The notes: generated by a model not told the origin, from the letters alone. Shown: positions 44,868 through 53,966, counted from the stretch's first letter. The stretch is 64,000 nt of DNA from Paenibacillus beijingensis (GCF_000961095.1 NZ_CP011058.1:3809501-3873500), one strand, 5' to 3'. Made by a program: numbers and translations.

Positions 44868-45883
44868 TGGGCAAGGATAGCGAATCCGAGCGGCTGTTTA
44901 ACGGGTGGATCCGGGTAAAGGTGCCGCTTCCTTTTGCGCTTAAATGGGTGAACAGCTACCTTATTCCGGAGCCGGATCATGCTGCTTATACGCTGATCGA
45001 CCCGGGTCTGCATACCGAAGAGGCGCTGCGCGCGTGGGAGAGGGCGCTATTTCGCCACGGAATCGGTCTATCGGATATCCGGCGCATTGTGCTTACCCAT
45101 TCCCATCCCGATCATTACGGGCTTGCAGGCTGGTTCCAGGAACGAACCGGCGCGCCCGTGCTGCTGACGCGCGAGGCTCACCGGTTCGCGCAGCGGCTAT
45201 GGGAAGGCGAGCGCGTTTCCGCATCGGCGCTGACGGAGCTGTTCCGGCGGCACGGTTTGCCGGACGAACTGGCTGAGCAAATGGGACCGCATCAGCAAAA
45301 TTTCGTCGCCCAAGTGAGTCCGGGGCCGAATCCCGTTTATATTGAGCCCGGGGACAAGCTTGAGATGGGCGGCGGGCTGTGGCAGCTCATCGCGGCTCCC
45401 GGCCATGCCAGCGGCGGGCTGTGCCTGTATGAGCCGGACAGACGCTGGATGATCTGCGGCGACCAGGTGCTGCCGCGCATTACGCCAAACATCAGTCTCC
45501 ATCCCGGCGAAGACCCGGATCCGCTCGCATCCTTTATGGACAGTATGGAGCAGCTCTCGCGCTTTCATGTGGAGATTGCTTTCCCCGGACACCGCGACCC
45601 TTTCGCAGGTTTTGCGGCCAGAGCGGCAGAGCTGCATGCCCACCATGTGCGGCGTCTTAACGAGATGGAGCTGCTGCTGGAAACCGAAACGGATGCGTTC
45701 GGCGTCTGCGAAGCGAGCTTCGGCGCCCGCTTGCACGGCAATATTCACAACCTGCGGTTCGCTATGGCGGAGACGCTAGCCCATCTCGTGCATCTGGTGC
45801 GCACGGGCAGGGCGGAGGAAGCGGCGGTAGGCGGTCGGATAACGTTTCGCCGTGCGAAGGGAAGACGAACAAACGGCTGCTGA
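44864..45883 (+). CDS. Metallo-beta-lactamase fold hydrolase
   Basis: 339 aa. Zinc motif THSHPDHYGLAGW (HxHxDH), further ligands in APGHASGGLCLY, ICGDQVLPRITP and FPGHRDPF. A winged-helix-like C-terminal domain (about 260-330) resembles LACTB2/RNase Z-like hydrolases. Substrate unknown. Coupled to the preceding methyltransferase. A second in-frame ATG at 44867 is equally possible. Confidence 0.87.
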   Translation: MMGKDSESERLFNGWIRVKVPLPFALKWVNSYLIPEPDHAAYTLIDPGLHTEEALRAWERALFRHGIGLSDIRRIVLTHSHPDHYGLAGWFQERTGAPVLLTREAHRFAQRLWEGERVSASALTELFRRHGLPDELAEQMGPHQQNFVAQVSPGPNPVYIEPGDKLEMGGGLWQLIAAPGHASGGLCLYEPDRRWMICGDQVLPRITPNISLHPGEDPDPLASFMDSMEQLSRFHVEIAFPGHRDPFAGFAARAAELHAHHVRRLNEMELLLETETDAFGVCEASFGARLHGNIHNLRFAMAETLAHLVHLVRTGRAEEAAVGGRITFRRAKGRRTNGC

Positions 45884-45922
45884 CGCTTCCCGGCCCTCGC
45901 TTACATGCGCGATGCTTTGAAC

Positions 45923-45964
45923 AAAAAAACGAAGGAAGGCTCGCGCCTATCCTTCGTTTTTTTT
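45923..45964. terminator. Bidirectional terminator
   Basis: AAAAACGAAGGA / TCCTTCGTTTTT stem with runs of A before and T after. It overlaps the end of the second PgpA-like gene. Confidence 0.85.
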
Positions 45965-46498
45965 GTTCCCAAGCCGCGCCAGTTCCTCGCGCTGCTCCTG
46001 CTTCCGGTGTGCGAACCGGCTCGCCGCGGAAGCGGCGATCGCGCCGACAATATCATCGAGAAACGTATGAATTTCGCCGTCGGTCCGATCGTTCAACTTA
46101 ACGAGAACGCCCGGCTTAACTTTATCTACGTAGCCGAAGTTGGTGAAACCGATGCTGCCGTAAACATTTACGATGGACAACGCCAATATTTCGTCACAGC
46201 CGTACAAGCCTTCGTCGTTGGCGATCATGTCCTGCAGCGGCGGCAGCAGCTTGCCCTCCTCGGCAAGCATGTCCAATTGAATGCCGGTCAGGATGGCATT
46301 TTGCACCTCGCGCTTGTTCATGACGGCCGCGACGCTTTCTTCGCATTCCTCCATCGTCATATCCGGAAAATAATCTTTCTGGAGAAATAAAACGAGTTCT
46401 GCGATCTGCGTTCGTGTGACGCCGCGCTGGGCCAGCCATTTATCCGTTGCCTCGGCTACTTTGCGGCTGTCTAATGCGTATGCGCCCGGATCGGACAT
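45947..46498 (-). CDS. Phosphatidylglycerophosphatase A-like protein (YutG family), copy 2
   Basis: 183 aa, clear paralogue of the gene at 21434: KREVQNAILTGIQLDMLAEE, ANDEGLYGCDEILALSIVNV, HTFLDDIVGAIAASAA match it block for block. A charged C-terminal tail (HRKQEQREELARLGNKKNE) is extra. No membrane spans. ATG with AGGAGG-type site (CAGGAGGTACCGCC) upstream. Its last codons form part of the terminator stem. Confidence 0.78.
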   Translation of the reverse strand: MSDPGAYALDSRKVAEATDKWLAQRGVTRTQIAELVLFLQKDYFPDMTMEECEESVAAVMNKREVQNAILTGIQLDMLAEEGKLLPPLQDMIANDEGLYGCDEILALSIVNVYGSIGFTNFGYVDKVKPGVLVKLNDRTDGEIHTFLDDIVGAIAASAASRFAHRKQEQREELARLGNKKNEG

Positions 46499-46628
46499 GG
46501 CGGTACCTCCTGCTTGTTTTTTTTTGTGGACGGATCGGGTCTAAAAGAAATGTGAGCCCGTATACATAGTACTACAAAAGGGCCAGTACCACCAAGCCGC
46601 CACGGCTTAGACGAAGGGGAGGAAACGA

Positions 46629-47693
46629 ATGACGATTCGGTATCATTGGATCCGCAAAGCGGCTCTGGCAGGGGCTTTGACGCTGCCGCTCGCGACTGCA
46701 GGCTGCGGCTTTTTCTCAAAGGAGACGAGCCAGAACATTGATCCGCCCCCGGCGGAAGCGCAGAGCGGCACGCAGACGACAAATGCCGGAGCGGCCGCCG
46801 CGTCCGCGGACGGGCAAGGCGCTCAAAGTTCGATGACGGTCTATTTGAAGGACGGCAACGGCTATTTGGCGCCGGTGTCGCTGCAAACCGCGGAAGGTAC
46901 CGGCATCAGTCCGGGGCAAAGAGCGCTTGAGCTTATGGTCGACGATGGACCGCACGCCTCCGGGCTCCCGCAAGGATTTACGGCGGTGCTGCCGAAGGGA
47001 ACGACGGTCAAGTCGCTGCATGTGGACAAAAACAAGCTGGCCGTCGTCGAGTTTTCCAAGTCGTTTACGGATTACAATCCGCAGGATGAGAGGAGCATCG
47101 TCGAAGCGGTGACCTGGACGCTGACGGGGATAAGCGGCATCCAGAAGGTGGAGTTATGGTGCGAGGGCGAAAAGCTGAGCGAAATGCCGGTGGACGGCTT
47201 CCCGCTCGATCAGCCGCTTACAAGGGCGGTCGGCATCAACCTGGAACAGCAGCAAGGGACGGCATCCCGTTCGACTCCGGTCACCCTTTACTTTTCCGCT
47301 CAAACGGAAGCGGGCGACTCCTATTACGTTCCGGTAACGCGCCTCGTTCCGCGCTCCGGCGACAGCATGCTGAAGACGGCGATGACGCAGCTGATTGCCG
47401 GTCCGCTCGATTCGAGCGCCCTGACGGGTGTCATGCTTCCCGACGTCGGCGTGAAGGACATTTCCGCCAGCGGCGATACCGTAACGGTGGACTTGCAAGA
47501 TGCGCAATATAAAAAAGGGGAGAAAGTGCCGTCGGAGATGCTGCAGGCGGTCGTGCTTTCCCTTACGGAAACGAGCGGCGCGTCCAAGGTGCAAATCAAG
47601 CTTAACGGCTCCTCCGACTACAAGGACGACAATAACGCGTCGTACAGCGCCCCTGTCAGCCGTCCCGAGCATCTGAACGCATTCAAATCGTAA
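46629..47693 (+). CDS. gerM: GerM-like lipoprotein with two GerMN domains
   Basis: 354 aa. Lipoprotein signal: KAALAGALTLPLATAGC with Cys26 as lipid anchor. A Thr/Ala-rich linker follows, then two GerMN domains (about 70-190 and 215-335), each with VYLKDGNGYLAPVS- / LYFSAQTEAGDSYYVPVTR-type starts and GISPGQRALELM / MLKTAMTQLIAGP blocks. GerM acts in spore cortex formation and germination. In B. subtilis gerM also precedes rph and rdgB. ATG with GGGGAGG upstream; own terminator. Confidence 0.92.
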   Translation: MTIRYHWIRKAALAGALTLPLATAGCGFFSKETSQNIDPPPAEAQSGTQTTNAGAAAASADGQGAQSSMTVYLKDGNGYLAPVSLQTAEGTGISPGQRALELMVDDGPHASGLPQGFTAVLPKGTTVKSLHVDKNKLAVVEFSKSFTDYNPQDERSIVEAVTWTLTGISGIQKVELWCEGEKLSEMPVDGFPLDQPLTRAVGINLEQQQGTASRSTPVTLYFSAQTEAGDSYYVPVTRLVPRSGDSMLKTAMTQLIAGPLDSSALTGVMLPDVGVKDISASGDTVTVDLQDAQYKKGEKVPSEMLQAVVLSLTETSGASKVQIKLNGSSDYKDDNNASYSAPVSRPEHLNAFKS

Positions 47694-47714
47694 CGGCACG
47701 AACAGAAGAGGAAG

Positions 47715-47747
47715 AGCAGCCTGTCCCCGGACGGGCTGCTTTTTTTA
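47715..47747 (+). terminator. Terminator of gerM
   Basis: AGCAGCC-T-GTCC / GGAC-G-GGCTGCT stem with CC loop and seven Ts. Confidence 0.88.
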
Positions 47748-48031
47748 AAATATAAGAAAAGATTTCACCGCGAAACGTATGGTCGACTATTAAGGCGGCG
47801 TCAGCCGTTTCTGCTTGGTTAGACCGGAAAAGCACCTCGCCATCATGCGCCGCCTGTCATCCTTTTGGCAGGGCAGAGTGAAACGGATAAGCATAAAATC
47901 GGGTAATGGGACATACATTGGTTATGATCCGTTTTGGCAGGATAAGTGTGAAAGCGCAAAAGATGCTTTTCGCGTAGGTCTTTGGTAGAATGGGAAGGAT
48001 TAGCATCATAATGAGGGTTGGGAGGACACAC
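47748..48031 (+). promoter_or_regulatory. gerM-rph intergenic region with rph promoter
   Basis: 284 bp. Extended -10 TGGTAGAAT at 47983-47991 is the likely rph promoter; the -35 is poor. Nothing else recognised. Confidence 0.45.
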
Positions 48032-48778
48032 ATGAGAACAGACCGCCGGGAAGCCGGTCAGACAAGACCGGTGACAATTACGACAGGCGTTAACAAATAC
48101 GCGGAAGGCTCCGTGCTGATTGAAGTCGGAGATACGAAAGTGATGTGCACCGCTTCGGTGGAGGAGCGCGTTCCTCCGTTTATGAAAGGTCAAGGCAAAG
48201 GCTGGGTAACGGCCGAATACTCGATGCTGCCGCGGGCGACCCAGACGCGCAACCAGCGCGAATCGGCACGAGGCAAGCAGAACGGGCGCACGATGGAAAT
48301 CCAGCGGCTGATCGGACGGGCACTGCGCTCGGTTGTCGATCTGCATGCGCTCGGCGAGCGTACGATTACGCTCGACTGCGACGTTATCCAGGCTGACGGA
48401 GGCACCCGCACGACTTCGATTACGGGCGGGTTCGTAGCGCTGGCGCTCGCGGTACATAAGCTGTCCAAGACGGCCAATTTCACAAAATATCCGATCCGCG
48501 ATTATATGGCATCGGTGAGCGTCGGCGTTGTCGGCGAAAGGGCTGTGCTCGATTTGAACTACGAAGAGGATTCCAAGGCGAAGGTTGATATGAACGTTGT
48601 CATGACCGGCGCAGGCAAGTTTGTCGAAGTTCAGGGAACGGGCGAAGAATCGCCGTTTTCGCGGGCCGAGCTCGATGAGCTGCTTGGCCTTGCAGAGTCG
48701 GGAATCGCCGGACTGGTCACCAAGCAAAAGGACGTACTGGGCGAGGCCGGTTCGCGCATCGGAACGGCAACCGTATGA
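48032..48778 (+). CDS. rph: Ribonuclease PH
   Basis: 248 aa. Phosphorolytic exoribonuclease; blocks MRTDRREAGQTRPVTI, GWVTAEYSMLPRAT, RGKQNGRTMEIQRLIGRALR (substrate and phosphate binding) and DCDVIQADGGTRTTSITGG. Trims tRNA 3' ends. The frame is open from 47990, but ATG 48032 has GGGAGG 7 nt upstream. Overlaps rdgB as ATGA. Confidence 0.96.
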   Translation: MRTDRREAGQTRPVTITTGVNKYAEGSVLIEVGDTKVMCTASVEERVPPFMKGQGKGWVTAEYSMLPRATQTRNQRESARGKQNGRTMEIQRLIGRALRSVVDLHALGERTITLDCDVIQADGGTRTTSITGGFVALALAVHKLSKTANFTKYPIRDYMASVSVGVVGERAVLDLNYEEDSKAKVDMNVVMTGAGKFVEVQGTGEESPFSRAELDELLGLAESGIAGLVTKQKDVLGEAGSRIGTATV

Positions 48779-49431
48779 TGGCCGGCGGAAGCGTTATTGT
48801 CGTCGCGACGGGCAACGCCGGTAAAGTGCGCGAATTCGCCCATGCCTTTGCCGCATACGGCAAAGAGGTAGCAAGCATCCGCGATTATTCGGGCATTCCC
48901 GATATTGTGGAGGACGGCGATACGTTTGCCGCGAATGCGCGCATTAAGGCGAAAACGGTAGGCGATGCGCTCGGACTGCCTGCGCTGGCCGACGATTCCG
49001 GGCTGTGCGTGGACGCGCTTGGCGGCGCTCCGGGCGTCTATTCCGCCCGGTATGCGGGCGAGGGGGCTGCCGATGCGGACAATAACGCCAAGCTGCTGCG
49101 CGAACTTAAGAAGGCTGCGGAGGCGGGAGGGATCGTGCCGGAGGCGGCTGACGGACTGCCAAGCGGCGTACGCGCGCTCAGCACCGCCCGGTTCGTATGC
49201 GCGCTTGCCTTTTATGATCCCCGGTCGGGCGCATTTACGGAAAGCGAAGGAACCGTCTCGGGGCTTATTATCGACCGGCCGCTGGGCGAGGGAGGCTTCG
49301 GCTACGACCCGCTCTTTTGGCTGCCGGAATCCGGCCTCACGACAGCGCAGCTGTCCACTGCGGACAAGCAGCGCATCAGCCATCGCGGCCGCGCGCTGGC
49401 GCTGCTGCTTAAGAAGCTTGGTTCGCTGTAG
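48775..49431 (+). CDS. rdgB: XTP/dITP diphosphatase (RdgB/Ham1)
   Basis: 218 aa. Hallmarks VVATGNAGKVREF, ALADDSGLCVDALGGAPGVYSARYAG, GEGGFGYDPLFWLPE and ISHRGRAL. Removes ITP, dITP and XTP from nucleotide pools. ATGA overlap with rph gives coupled translation. Order rph-rdgB as in B. subtilis. Confidence 0.95.
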   Translation: MMAGGSVIVVATGNAGKVREFAHAFAAYGKEVASIRDYSGIPDIVEDGDTFAANARIKAKTVGDALGLPALADDSGLCVDALGGAPGVYSARYAGEGAADADNNAKLLRELKKAAEAGGIVPEAADGLPSGVRALSTARFVCALAFYDPRSGAFTESEGTVSGLIIDRPLGEGGFGYDPLFWLPESGLTTAQLSTADKQRISHRGRALALLLKKLGSL

Positions 49432-49599
49432 CGGCGCATGCGGCCTGACCGACAAAGTTACTTAAGCTGTGACTGAAGAAGTGCTGATCCGTCGCGCGTG
49501 TTAGGAATTGTTCCGTGCCAGTAAGCGGTCGGTTTCCCGGCCGTCAATCGGGCTGATCGCATTAAATCTGTGCAGGCGCACAGGTTGATGCCGTCCGAT

Positions 49600-49649
49600 A
49601 AAAGTCCCGCAGCAAGACGCCTCGCCGGCCTCCAGCTGCGGGACTTTTT
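49600..49649. terminator. Strong bidirectional terminator after rdgB
   Basis: AAAAGTCCCGCAGC / GCTGCGGGACTTTT, a 14-bp perfect stem with T run. Confidence 0.8.
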
Positions 49650-49766
49650 AGCGTAATCGGCTTTTTTCGGATTTATGCCTGGTCGTTCAACCGCATCGAA
49701 TCGGCCATTACGCTTCAATACCGTAAGGAATGTTGTCGGGATAGCGTGCCCATGGGGCTATGAACA

Positions 49767-49799
49767 CAAAAGCCCCGGTTCTGATGACTGGAGCTTGAA
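49767..49799 (-). terminator. Possible terminator of asnB
   Basis: Minus strand AAGCTCC / GGGGCTT (one wobble), short T run. Confidence 0.4.
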
Positions 49800-49805
49800 A
49801 TCGCG

Positions 49806-51650
49806 TTAACGGATCGAAATGTTGTATTTCCGCAGCCAGAGGTTCATCTGATACAGGTAGGCGAACAGCTGCGGCCCGCCCATCAGCTGGCTGAACCAGG
49901 GGGTATGCGAACCGGCCGCGTCGGATTCTGCAAATTCGCGGACTTTTTTAACATTAATCAGGGGCAGCAGCGGCGAGGAAGAGTCGTCAAGCACCTCGAG
50001 CAGCATGCCCCGGACAGCGTTCAAGTAGTTTGGATTGTGGGTTTTCGGATATGGACTTTTTTTGCGCGTCAGGACGTCTTCCGGCAGAACGCCGCGCAGC
50101 GCCCGCCGCAAAATGCCTTTTTCCCGGTCGCCCGCCGTCTTGATTTCCCAAGGAATGTTAAACACATATTCGACCAGTCGGTGATCGCAGTACGGCACCC
50201 GCACTTCCAGCCCGGCGGCCATGCTCATCCGGTCTTTGCGGTCGAGCAGCGTCGGCATAAAGCGGGTGATGTTCAAATAGGACATCGTCCGCATTTTCCG
50301 CTGCTGTTCGTTTTCACCCGCCAAATGCGGCACCTCCGCGACCGCTTCGCTGTACCGGTCCTTAATATACTCCAGCGGTTTTGCCCATTCCGCCGCCTCC
50401 GGGGATAATAGCTCCGCCCGCATCCCGGAGGCGAGCGACCACGGGAATGTGCCGGCGCTCAGCGCTTCTTCGCGATGGAACCACGGGTAACCGCCGAACA
50501 ATTCATCCGCCGCCTCGCCGGATATGGCAACGGTAGCGCCCTTCTTTATTTCACGGCAGAACAGCAGCAGCGAGCTGTCCACGTCCGCCATGCCCGGCAT
50601 ATCCCGCGCCCAGAGGGCATCGTCCAGTGCTTTCACAAGCTCGGGTGTATCGAATTGCACCGCATGATGCTCGGTTTGCAAATACGATACCATGCGCTCG
50701 ATCCAGATCCCGTCCGAGTTCGGCTGGAAGGCGTGAGCTTTGAAATGCTTATCGTTGTCGACGTAATCGACGGAATAGGTATGAACGCTGCCTTGGCCGT
50801 TCCGGTTATAGTACTTGACGGCCAGCGAAGTGAGCGCGCTGGAGTCGAGCCCTCCCGACAGCAGCGTGCATACCGGCACGTCGGAGGCAAGCTGGCGCTC
50901 GAGCGTATCCTGCAGCAGCTCGCCGATATGGAGGGCGGTTGCGTCGACATCGCCCTCATGCTCCCAGCTTTGCAGCTCCCAATACGTCGAGATGCGCACG
51001 CCCGCGCGGCTCACCGTCATGCACTTGCCGGGCTTAAGCTCCGACAGCTCTTCGTAGACGCCGACGCCCGGCGTACGTGCGGGCCCGACAATGAACAGCT
51101 CCGCGATGCCCACCGCGCCGACAACCGGCTTGAAGGCGGGATGCGCCAAAATCGCCTTCGGTTCGGAACCGAACAGGAACAGCCCGCCGGTACGGCTGAA
51201 GAACAGCGGCTTGACGCCGAGCCGGTCGCGGGCCAGAAACAGCTCCTGCTCCTTCGTATCCCAGATCGCGAAGGCGAAGATGCCGTTAAATTTTTCGACA
51301 CACGATTTGCCCCATTCCATATAGGAGACCAGCAGCACTTCCGTATCGCAGGTAGTCGTAAACACCCTTCCGCGCGTCTCCAATTCCCGCTTCAGCTCCG
51401 GCGCGTTGTACAGCTCCCCGTTGTAAACGATGATATAGGAAGCGTCTTCCTCTTTCCGGATCATCGGCTGTGCTCCGTTTTCCGGATCCATTACCGACAG
51501 CCGGCGATGACCGAGCGCGCAGTGGGATGAAATCCAGGTTCCGCCTGCGTCCGGCCCGCGAAGCGCGAGTGTACACGTCATTCCTTCCAGTATTTCGCTC
51601 TGTTCCGTCAGGTCGCGTGTCCAGTCGATCCATCCGGTGAATCCACACAT
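49806..51650 (-). CDS. asnO: Asparagine synthase (glutamine-hydrolysing), AsnO-type
   Basis: 614 aa, the length of B. subtilis AsnO. Cys2 is the glutaminase nucleophile (MCGFTGW); RRLSVMDPENGAQPM, YNGELYN and DTEVLL shape the Gln site; the synthetase domain has PP-loop LLSGGLDSSAL near 260 and SGEAADELFGGYPWF. Forms Asn from Asp, Gln and ATP. AsnO is the sporulation-related member of the three Bacillus asparagine synthases. ATG with AGAGG 11 nt upstream. Confidence 0.9.
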   Translation of the reverse strand: MCGFTGWIDWTRDLTEQSEILEGMTCTLALRGPDAGGTWISSHCALGHRRLSVMDPENGAQPMIRKEEDASYIIVYNGELYNAPELKRELETRGRVFTTTCDTEVLLVSYMEWGKSCVEKFNGIFAFAIWDTKEQELFLARDRLGVKPLFFSRTGGLFLFGSEPKAILAHPAFKPVVGAVGIAELFIVGPARTPGVGVYEELSELKPGKCMTVSRAGVRISTYWELQSWEHEGDVDATALHIGELLQDTLERQLASDVPVCTLLSGGLDSSALTSLAVKYYNRNGQGSVHTYSVDYVDNDKHFKAHAFQPNSDGIWIERMVSYLQTEHHAVQFDTPELVKALDDALWARDMPGMADVDSSLLLFCREIKKGATVAISGEAADELFGGYPWFHREEALSAGTFPWSLASGMRAELLSPEAAEWAKPLEYIKDRYSEAVAEVPHLAGENEQQRKMRTMSYLNITRFMPTLLDRKDRMSMAAGLEVRVPYCDHRLVEYVFNIPWEIKTAGDREKGILRRALRGVLPEDVLTRKKSPYPKTHNPNYLNAVRGMLLEVLDDSSSPLLPLINVKKVREFAESDAAGSHTPWFSQLMGGPQLFAYLYQMNLWLRKYNISIR

Positions 51651-51910
51651 TGATTCTCAGTCCTCTCATGATTGCTGGGCTAAATTCGCGTATTAAAATA
51701 GATATGCTGAAAAAAGGGATAAGATGTCTGTCCAATGGGCGAAACTAACGGGACAGGTGACGCTTCCAGGAAAGAGTTGTGGAGGAATGTCGAAAGAGGC
51801 GTTCGCCTGCCGAAACCGTCCGCAGTTTCAAGAAGCTGCCCGGCTTTCGGAAGCACGAGATGACCACAGGACTTTAGTGGAGGGAAAAAGCAAGAAAGGG
51901 GAAGTGAGCG

Positions 51911-52252
51911 ATGAATGTCATAGAAGCGCACGTACGACGCTCCGTCGAACGGGACGGGGCCACATGCGGGGAGGTGGAGGTGCATACCGATGACCCTCAG
52001 TGCGAGAATGTACTCGCTTATTTTTCAAATTCGGGAGACAATGAATTCGACCTCGTGTCTATCGTGAGGAACGATGCGGATTTTCTTACGGACTGGTTCG
52101 ATAACAGCATGCACACCGCCTTTGAGGAAATTTCGATGCAATGGTTTGAAAATCGAAACACAAAGACGGATTGGGGCCGCAGGGAAACGTTTAAGCTGCA
52201 AGTGCTGGAAAGCGGACAGGTCCGGGAGTATTTGCACCGGTTGTTGGGTTAA
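51911..52252 (+). CDS. Hypothetical protein, unknown function
   Basis: 113 aa, acidic, no membrane span. Notable are SNSGDNEFDLVSIVRNDADF and WFDNSMHTAFEEISMQWFEN. ATG with AAGGGGAAG upstream. No family recognised. Convergent with the TrpD-like gene. The ~185 nt before it (51724-51905) is open in the same strand but in another frame and lacks a ribosome site. Confidence 0.65.
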   Translation: MNVIEAHVRRSVERDGATCGEVEVHTDDPQCENVLAYFSNSGDNEFDLVSIVRNDADFLTDWFDNSMHTAFEEISMQWFENRNTKTDWGRRETFKLQVLESGQVREYLHRLLG

Positions 52253-52265
52253 TTCTGCTGCGAAA

Positions 52266-52293
52266 ATAAAAAAGGAGGGCGGTCGCCCTCCTT
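52266..52293 (-). terminator. Terminator of the TrpD-like gene
   Basis: AAGGAGGGCG / CGCCCTCCTT-type palindrome; in the minus direction it is followed by TTTTTTATTTT. Confidence 0.8.
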
Positions 52294-52305
52294 ACGTTAA
52301 TCTTG

Positions 52306-53346
52306 TTATATCAGCTGCTCTTTTCCTAACATAGCGCCGCACCATGTGCGGAAAATATCCAAGGCCGCTCCGCTGTCCAGCAGCGATTTGCACGTGTAGA
52401 CGCCTTCTTCGACGGAACCGACGCGTCCCGCCAAATGAAGCCGGACCGCTCCGCAAAGCATAACCTGGTTCGTAAACGCCATGTGCGCTTCGCCGCGAAG
52501 CACCTCTTCGGTGACGCGAAGCTGATCGGCTGCCGTCCATCCGTTTTCCTTCTCGGGCAGCGGTGTTTCCAGTCCATATTCGTCGGGGTTCACCACATGC
52601 AGGCGCGGCTCACCGCCGTCGACGATGTAGGTCCGGGTCGCACGGTCGATAAACATATCCTCGGATCCTTCGGGCCCCTGGACGATTAACGCTTTCTCGT
52701 ATTGCAGATTTTGGATCAGCTTGGACATTCTCTCAAACACGGTGTTATGGTAGACGCCATATACAATATAGGGCGATCCCGAGTAATTCACCAGTTTCTC
52801 CGCCGAATTCAGCACCGTGCGCATGCCGAGCTCTTCGCGAATCGAACGCAGCTCCTTCAGCGGCGGACACCACATCTCGGCAGGGACAAACAAAACTCCG
52901 GTCGCTTCCGCAACGCGGATGAGGGCGTCCTTTTGCATCCGCTGCGCGTCAATGCCCATTTCCAGCAGCAGATCGAGAAGCGTCGTTCCCCATTTCGGAG
53001 GAAGGGAAGGGGCCGAGTGCAGGGTTACGGGCAGTCCGGCCGCGGCGAGCACGAAGGCGGTCGGGAAAGTCGCCATAAACGATTTTTTGCGTCCGTCGTA
53101 AGGGCCCGCGCAGTCAATGCCTTTCCGAACCGGCGCGCGTTCCGCATGTTTGCGGAGCACCGTTACAAACGCCTCCAACTCCTCGACGCTTTCCATCTTA
53201 ATGCGCTCAGCGATGAAAAAAGCTCCGATCTGGGCCGGAGTGGCTTTACGGGTCATAATCCATTCGGCCGCCTGCAGCGATTCTTCCATGCTCAAATCGC
53301 GGGCGCCCCTCTTGCCGCGAGCGACTTCCTTCAGCAAGTTAATCAT
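52306..53346 (-). CDS. Anthranilate phosphoribosyltransferase-like (TrpD2-type) protein
   Basis: 346 aa with the nucleoside-phosphorylase/TrpD fold: helical N-terminal domain (DLSMEESLQAAEWIM, TPAQIGAFFIAERIK), then the alpha/beta domain. The canonical PRPP loop GTGGD is replaced by CAGPYDG and the downstream KxGS-type region is PPKWGTTLLDLL, so it is probably not a tryptophan enzyme. No other trp gene is nearby. It follows the ANTAR gene by 17 nt and is probably cotranscribed, suggesting a link to nitrogen metabolism (inference). Confidence 0.78.
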   Translation of the reverse strand: MINLLKEVARGKRGARDLSMEESLQAAEWIMTRKATPAQIGAFFIAERIKMESVEELEAFVTVLRKHAERAPVRKGIDCAGPYDGRKKSFMATFPTAFVLAAAGLPVTLHSAPSLPPKWGTTLLDLLLEMGIDAQRMQKDALIRVAEATGVLFVPAEMWCPPLKELRSIREELGMRTVLNSAEKLVNYSGSPYIVYGVYHNTVFERMSKLIQNLQYEKALIVQGPEGSEDMFIDRATRTYIVDGGEPRLHVVNPDEYGLETPLPEKENGWTAADQLRVTEEVLRGEAHMAFTNQVMLCGAVRLHLAGRVGSVEEGVYTCKSLLDSGAALDIFRTWCGAMLGKEQLI

Positions 53347-53363
53347 GTTGTTTCTTGCCTCCT

Positions 53364-53966
53364 TTATTTCGATTCCTTCAGGAGCTGGTATACTTTAACG
53401 ATTGAGGTAGCCACATCGACGATCCGCTTCCGTTCGTTCATTGCCTGTTTGCGCAGAAAATCGTAGGCTTCCGCTTCGGAAATATTTTTCATCTTGGACA
53501 ATATGCCTTTTGCCATGTCAATCCACTTGCGGTCTTCTAGCTGCGCCATCATCTGGGCGCGCTCGCTTTGCCATTGCTTCCGTTCAAAGTACTGTCTGGA
53601 GCTGAAATGAAGCGCCCAGTGCAGCTCCTGTTCGCTCATCGAAGGTGTGAGGATGCCGTCAACGGTGACGTTTTCCTCGCATGCCTCCAACGATTCCGAA
53701 GCAGAAGACGCGCTGCACCACCAGATCAGCGGCAGCGATCTGGTCCACAGAAGTTCTTTCCCCCATCCTTTGAGCTCTCCCACCGGCAGATCCAACACCG
53801 CTGCGTCCGCTTTGTTTACCATCACTTTAGCCCTCTCGAGCGTCGAAGCGGTGCAAACGAAATAGCCGTACTCCTGCAGGATAACTTTAGGCGAAGACGT
53901 TGGTTGATCGGAATATTCCGGGGACGATCGTGCCGTCTCGGTTTGAATCACAATCAAAGAACGCAT
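53364..53966 (-). CDS. ANTAR-domain antitermination regulator (NasT/NasR-like)
   Basis: 200 aa. N-terminal ~125 aa form a receiver-like fold with weak phospho-acceptor signature (ADAAVLDLPVGELKG; strongly diverged), a coiled linker (ERKQWQSERAQMMAQLEDRK), and a C-terminal ANTAR domain (RKWIDMAKGILSKMKNISEAEAYDFLRKQAMNERKRIVDVA). ANTAR proteins bind paired hexaloop hairpins in leader RNA to block terminators. Such hairpins lie in the divergent nirB leader. Frame open to 54065; ATG 53966 has AAGGAGG 11 nt upstream. Confidence 0.9.
   Translation of the reverse strand: MRSLIVIQTETARSSPEYSDQPTSSPKVILQEYGYFVCTASTLERAKVMVNKADAAVLDLPVGELKGWGKELLWTRSLPLIWWCSASSASESLEACEENVTVDGILTPSMSEQELHWALHFSSRQYFERKQWQSERAQMMAQLEDRKWIDMAKGILSKMKNISEAEAYDFLRKQAMNERKRIVDVATSIVKVYQLLKESK

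Larger units (their letters stand above)
49432..49805. other. rdgB-asnB convergent intergenic region
   Basis: 374 bp without a gene. Holds a strong stem-loop terminator at 49600-49649 and a weaker minus-strand terminator at 49767-49799. Confidence 0.6.

Noticed and set aside
51724..51993. Plus-strand frame overlapping the start of the 113-aa gene
   Set aside because: No ribosome site and it runs out of frame through a gene with a good start.
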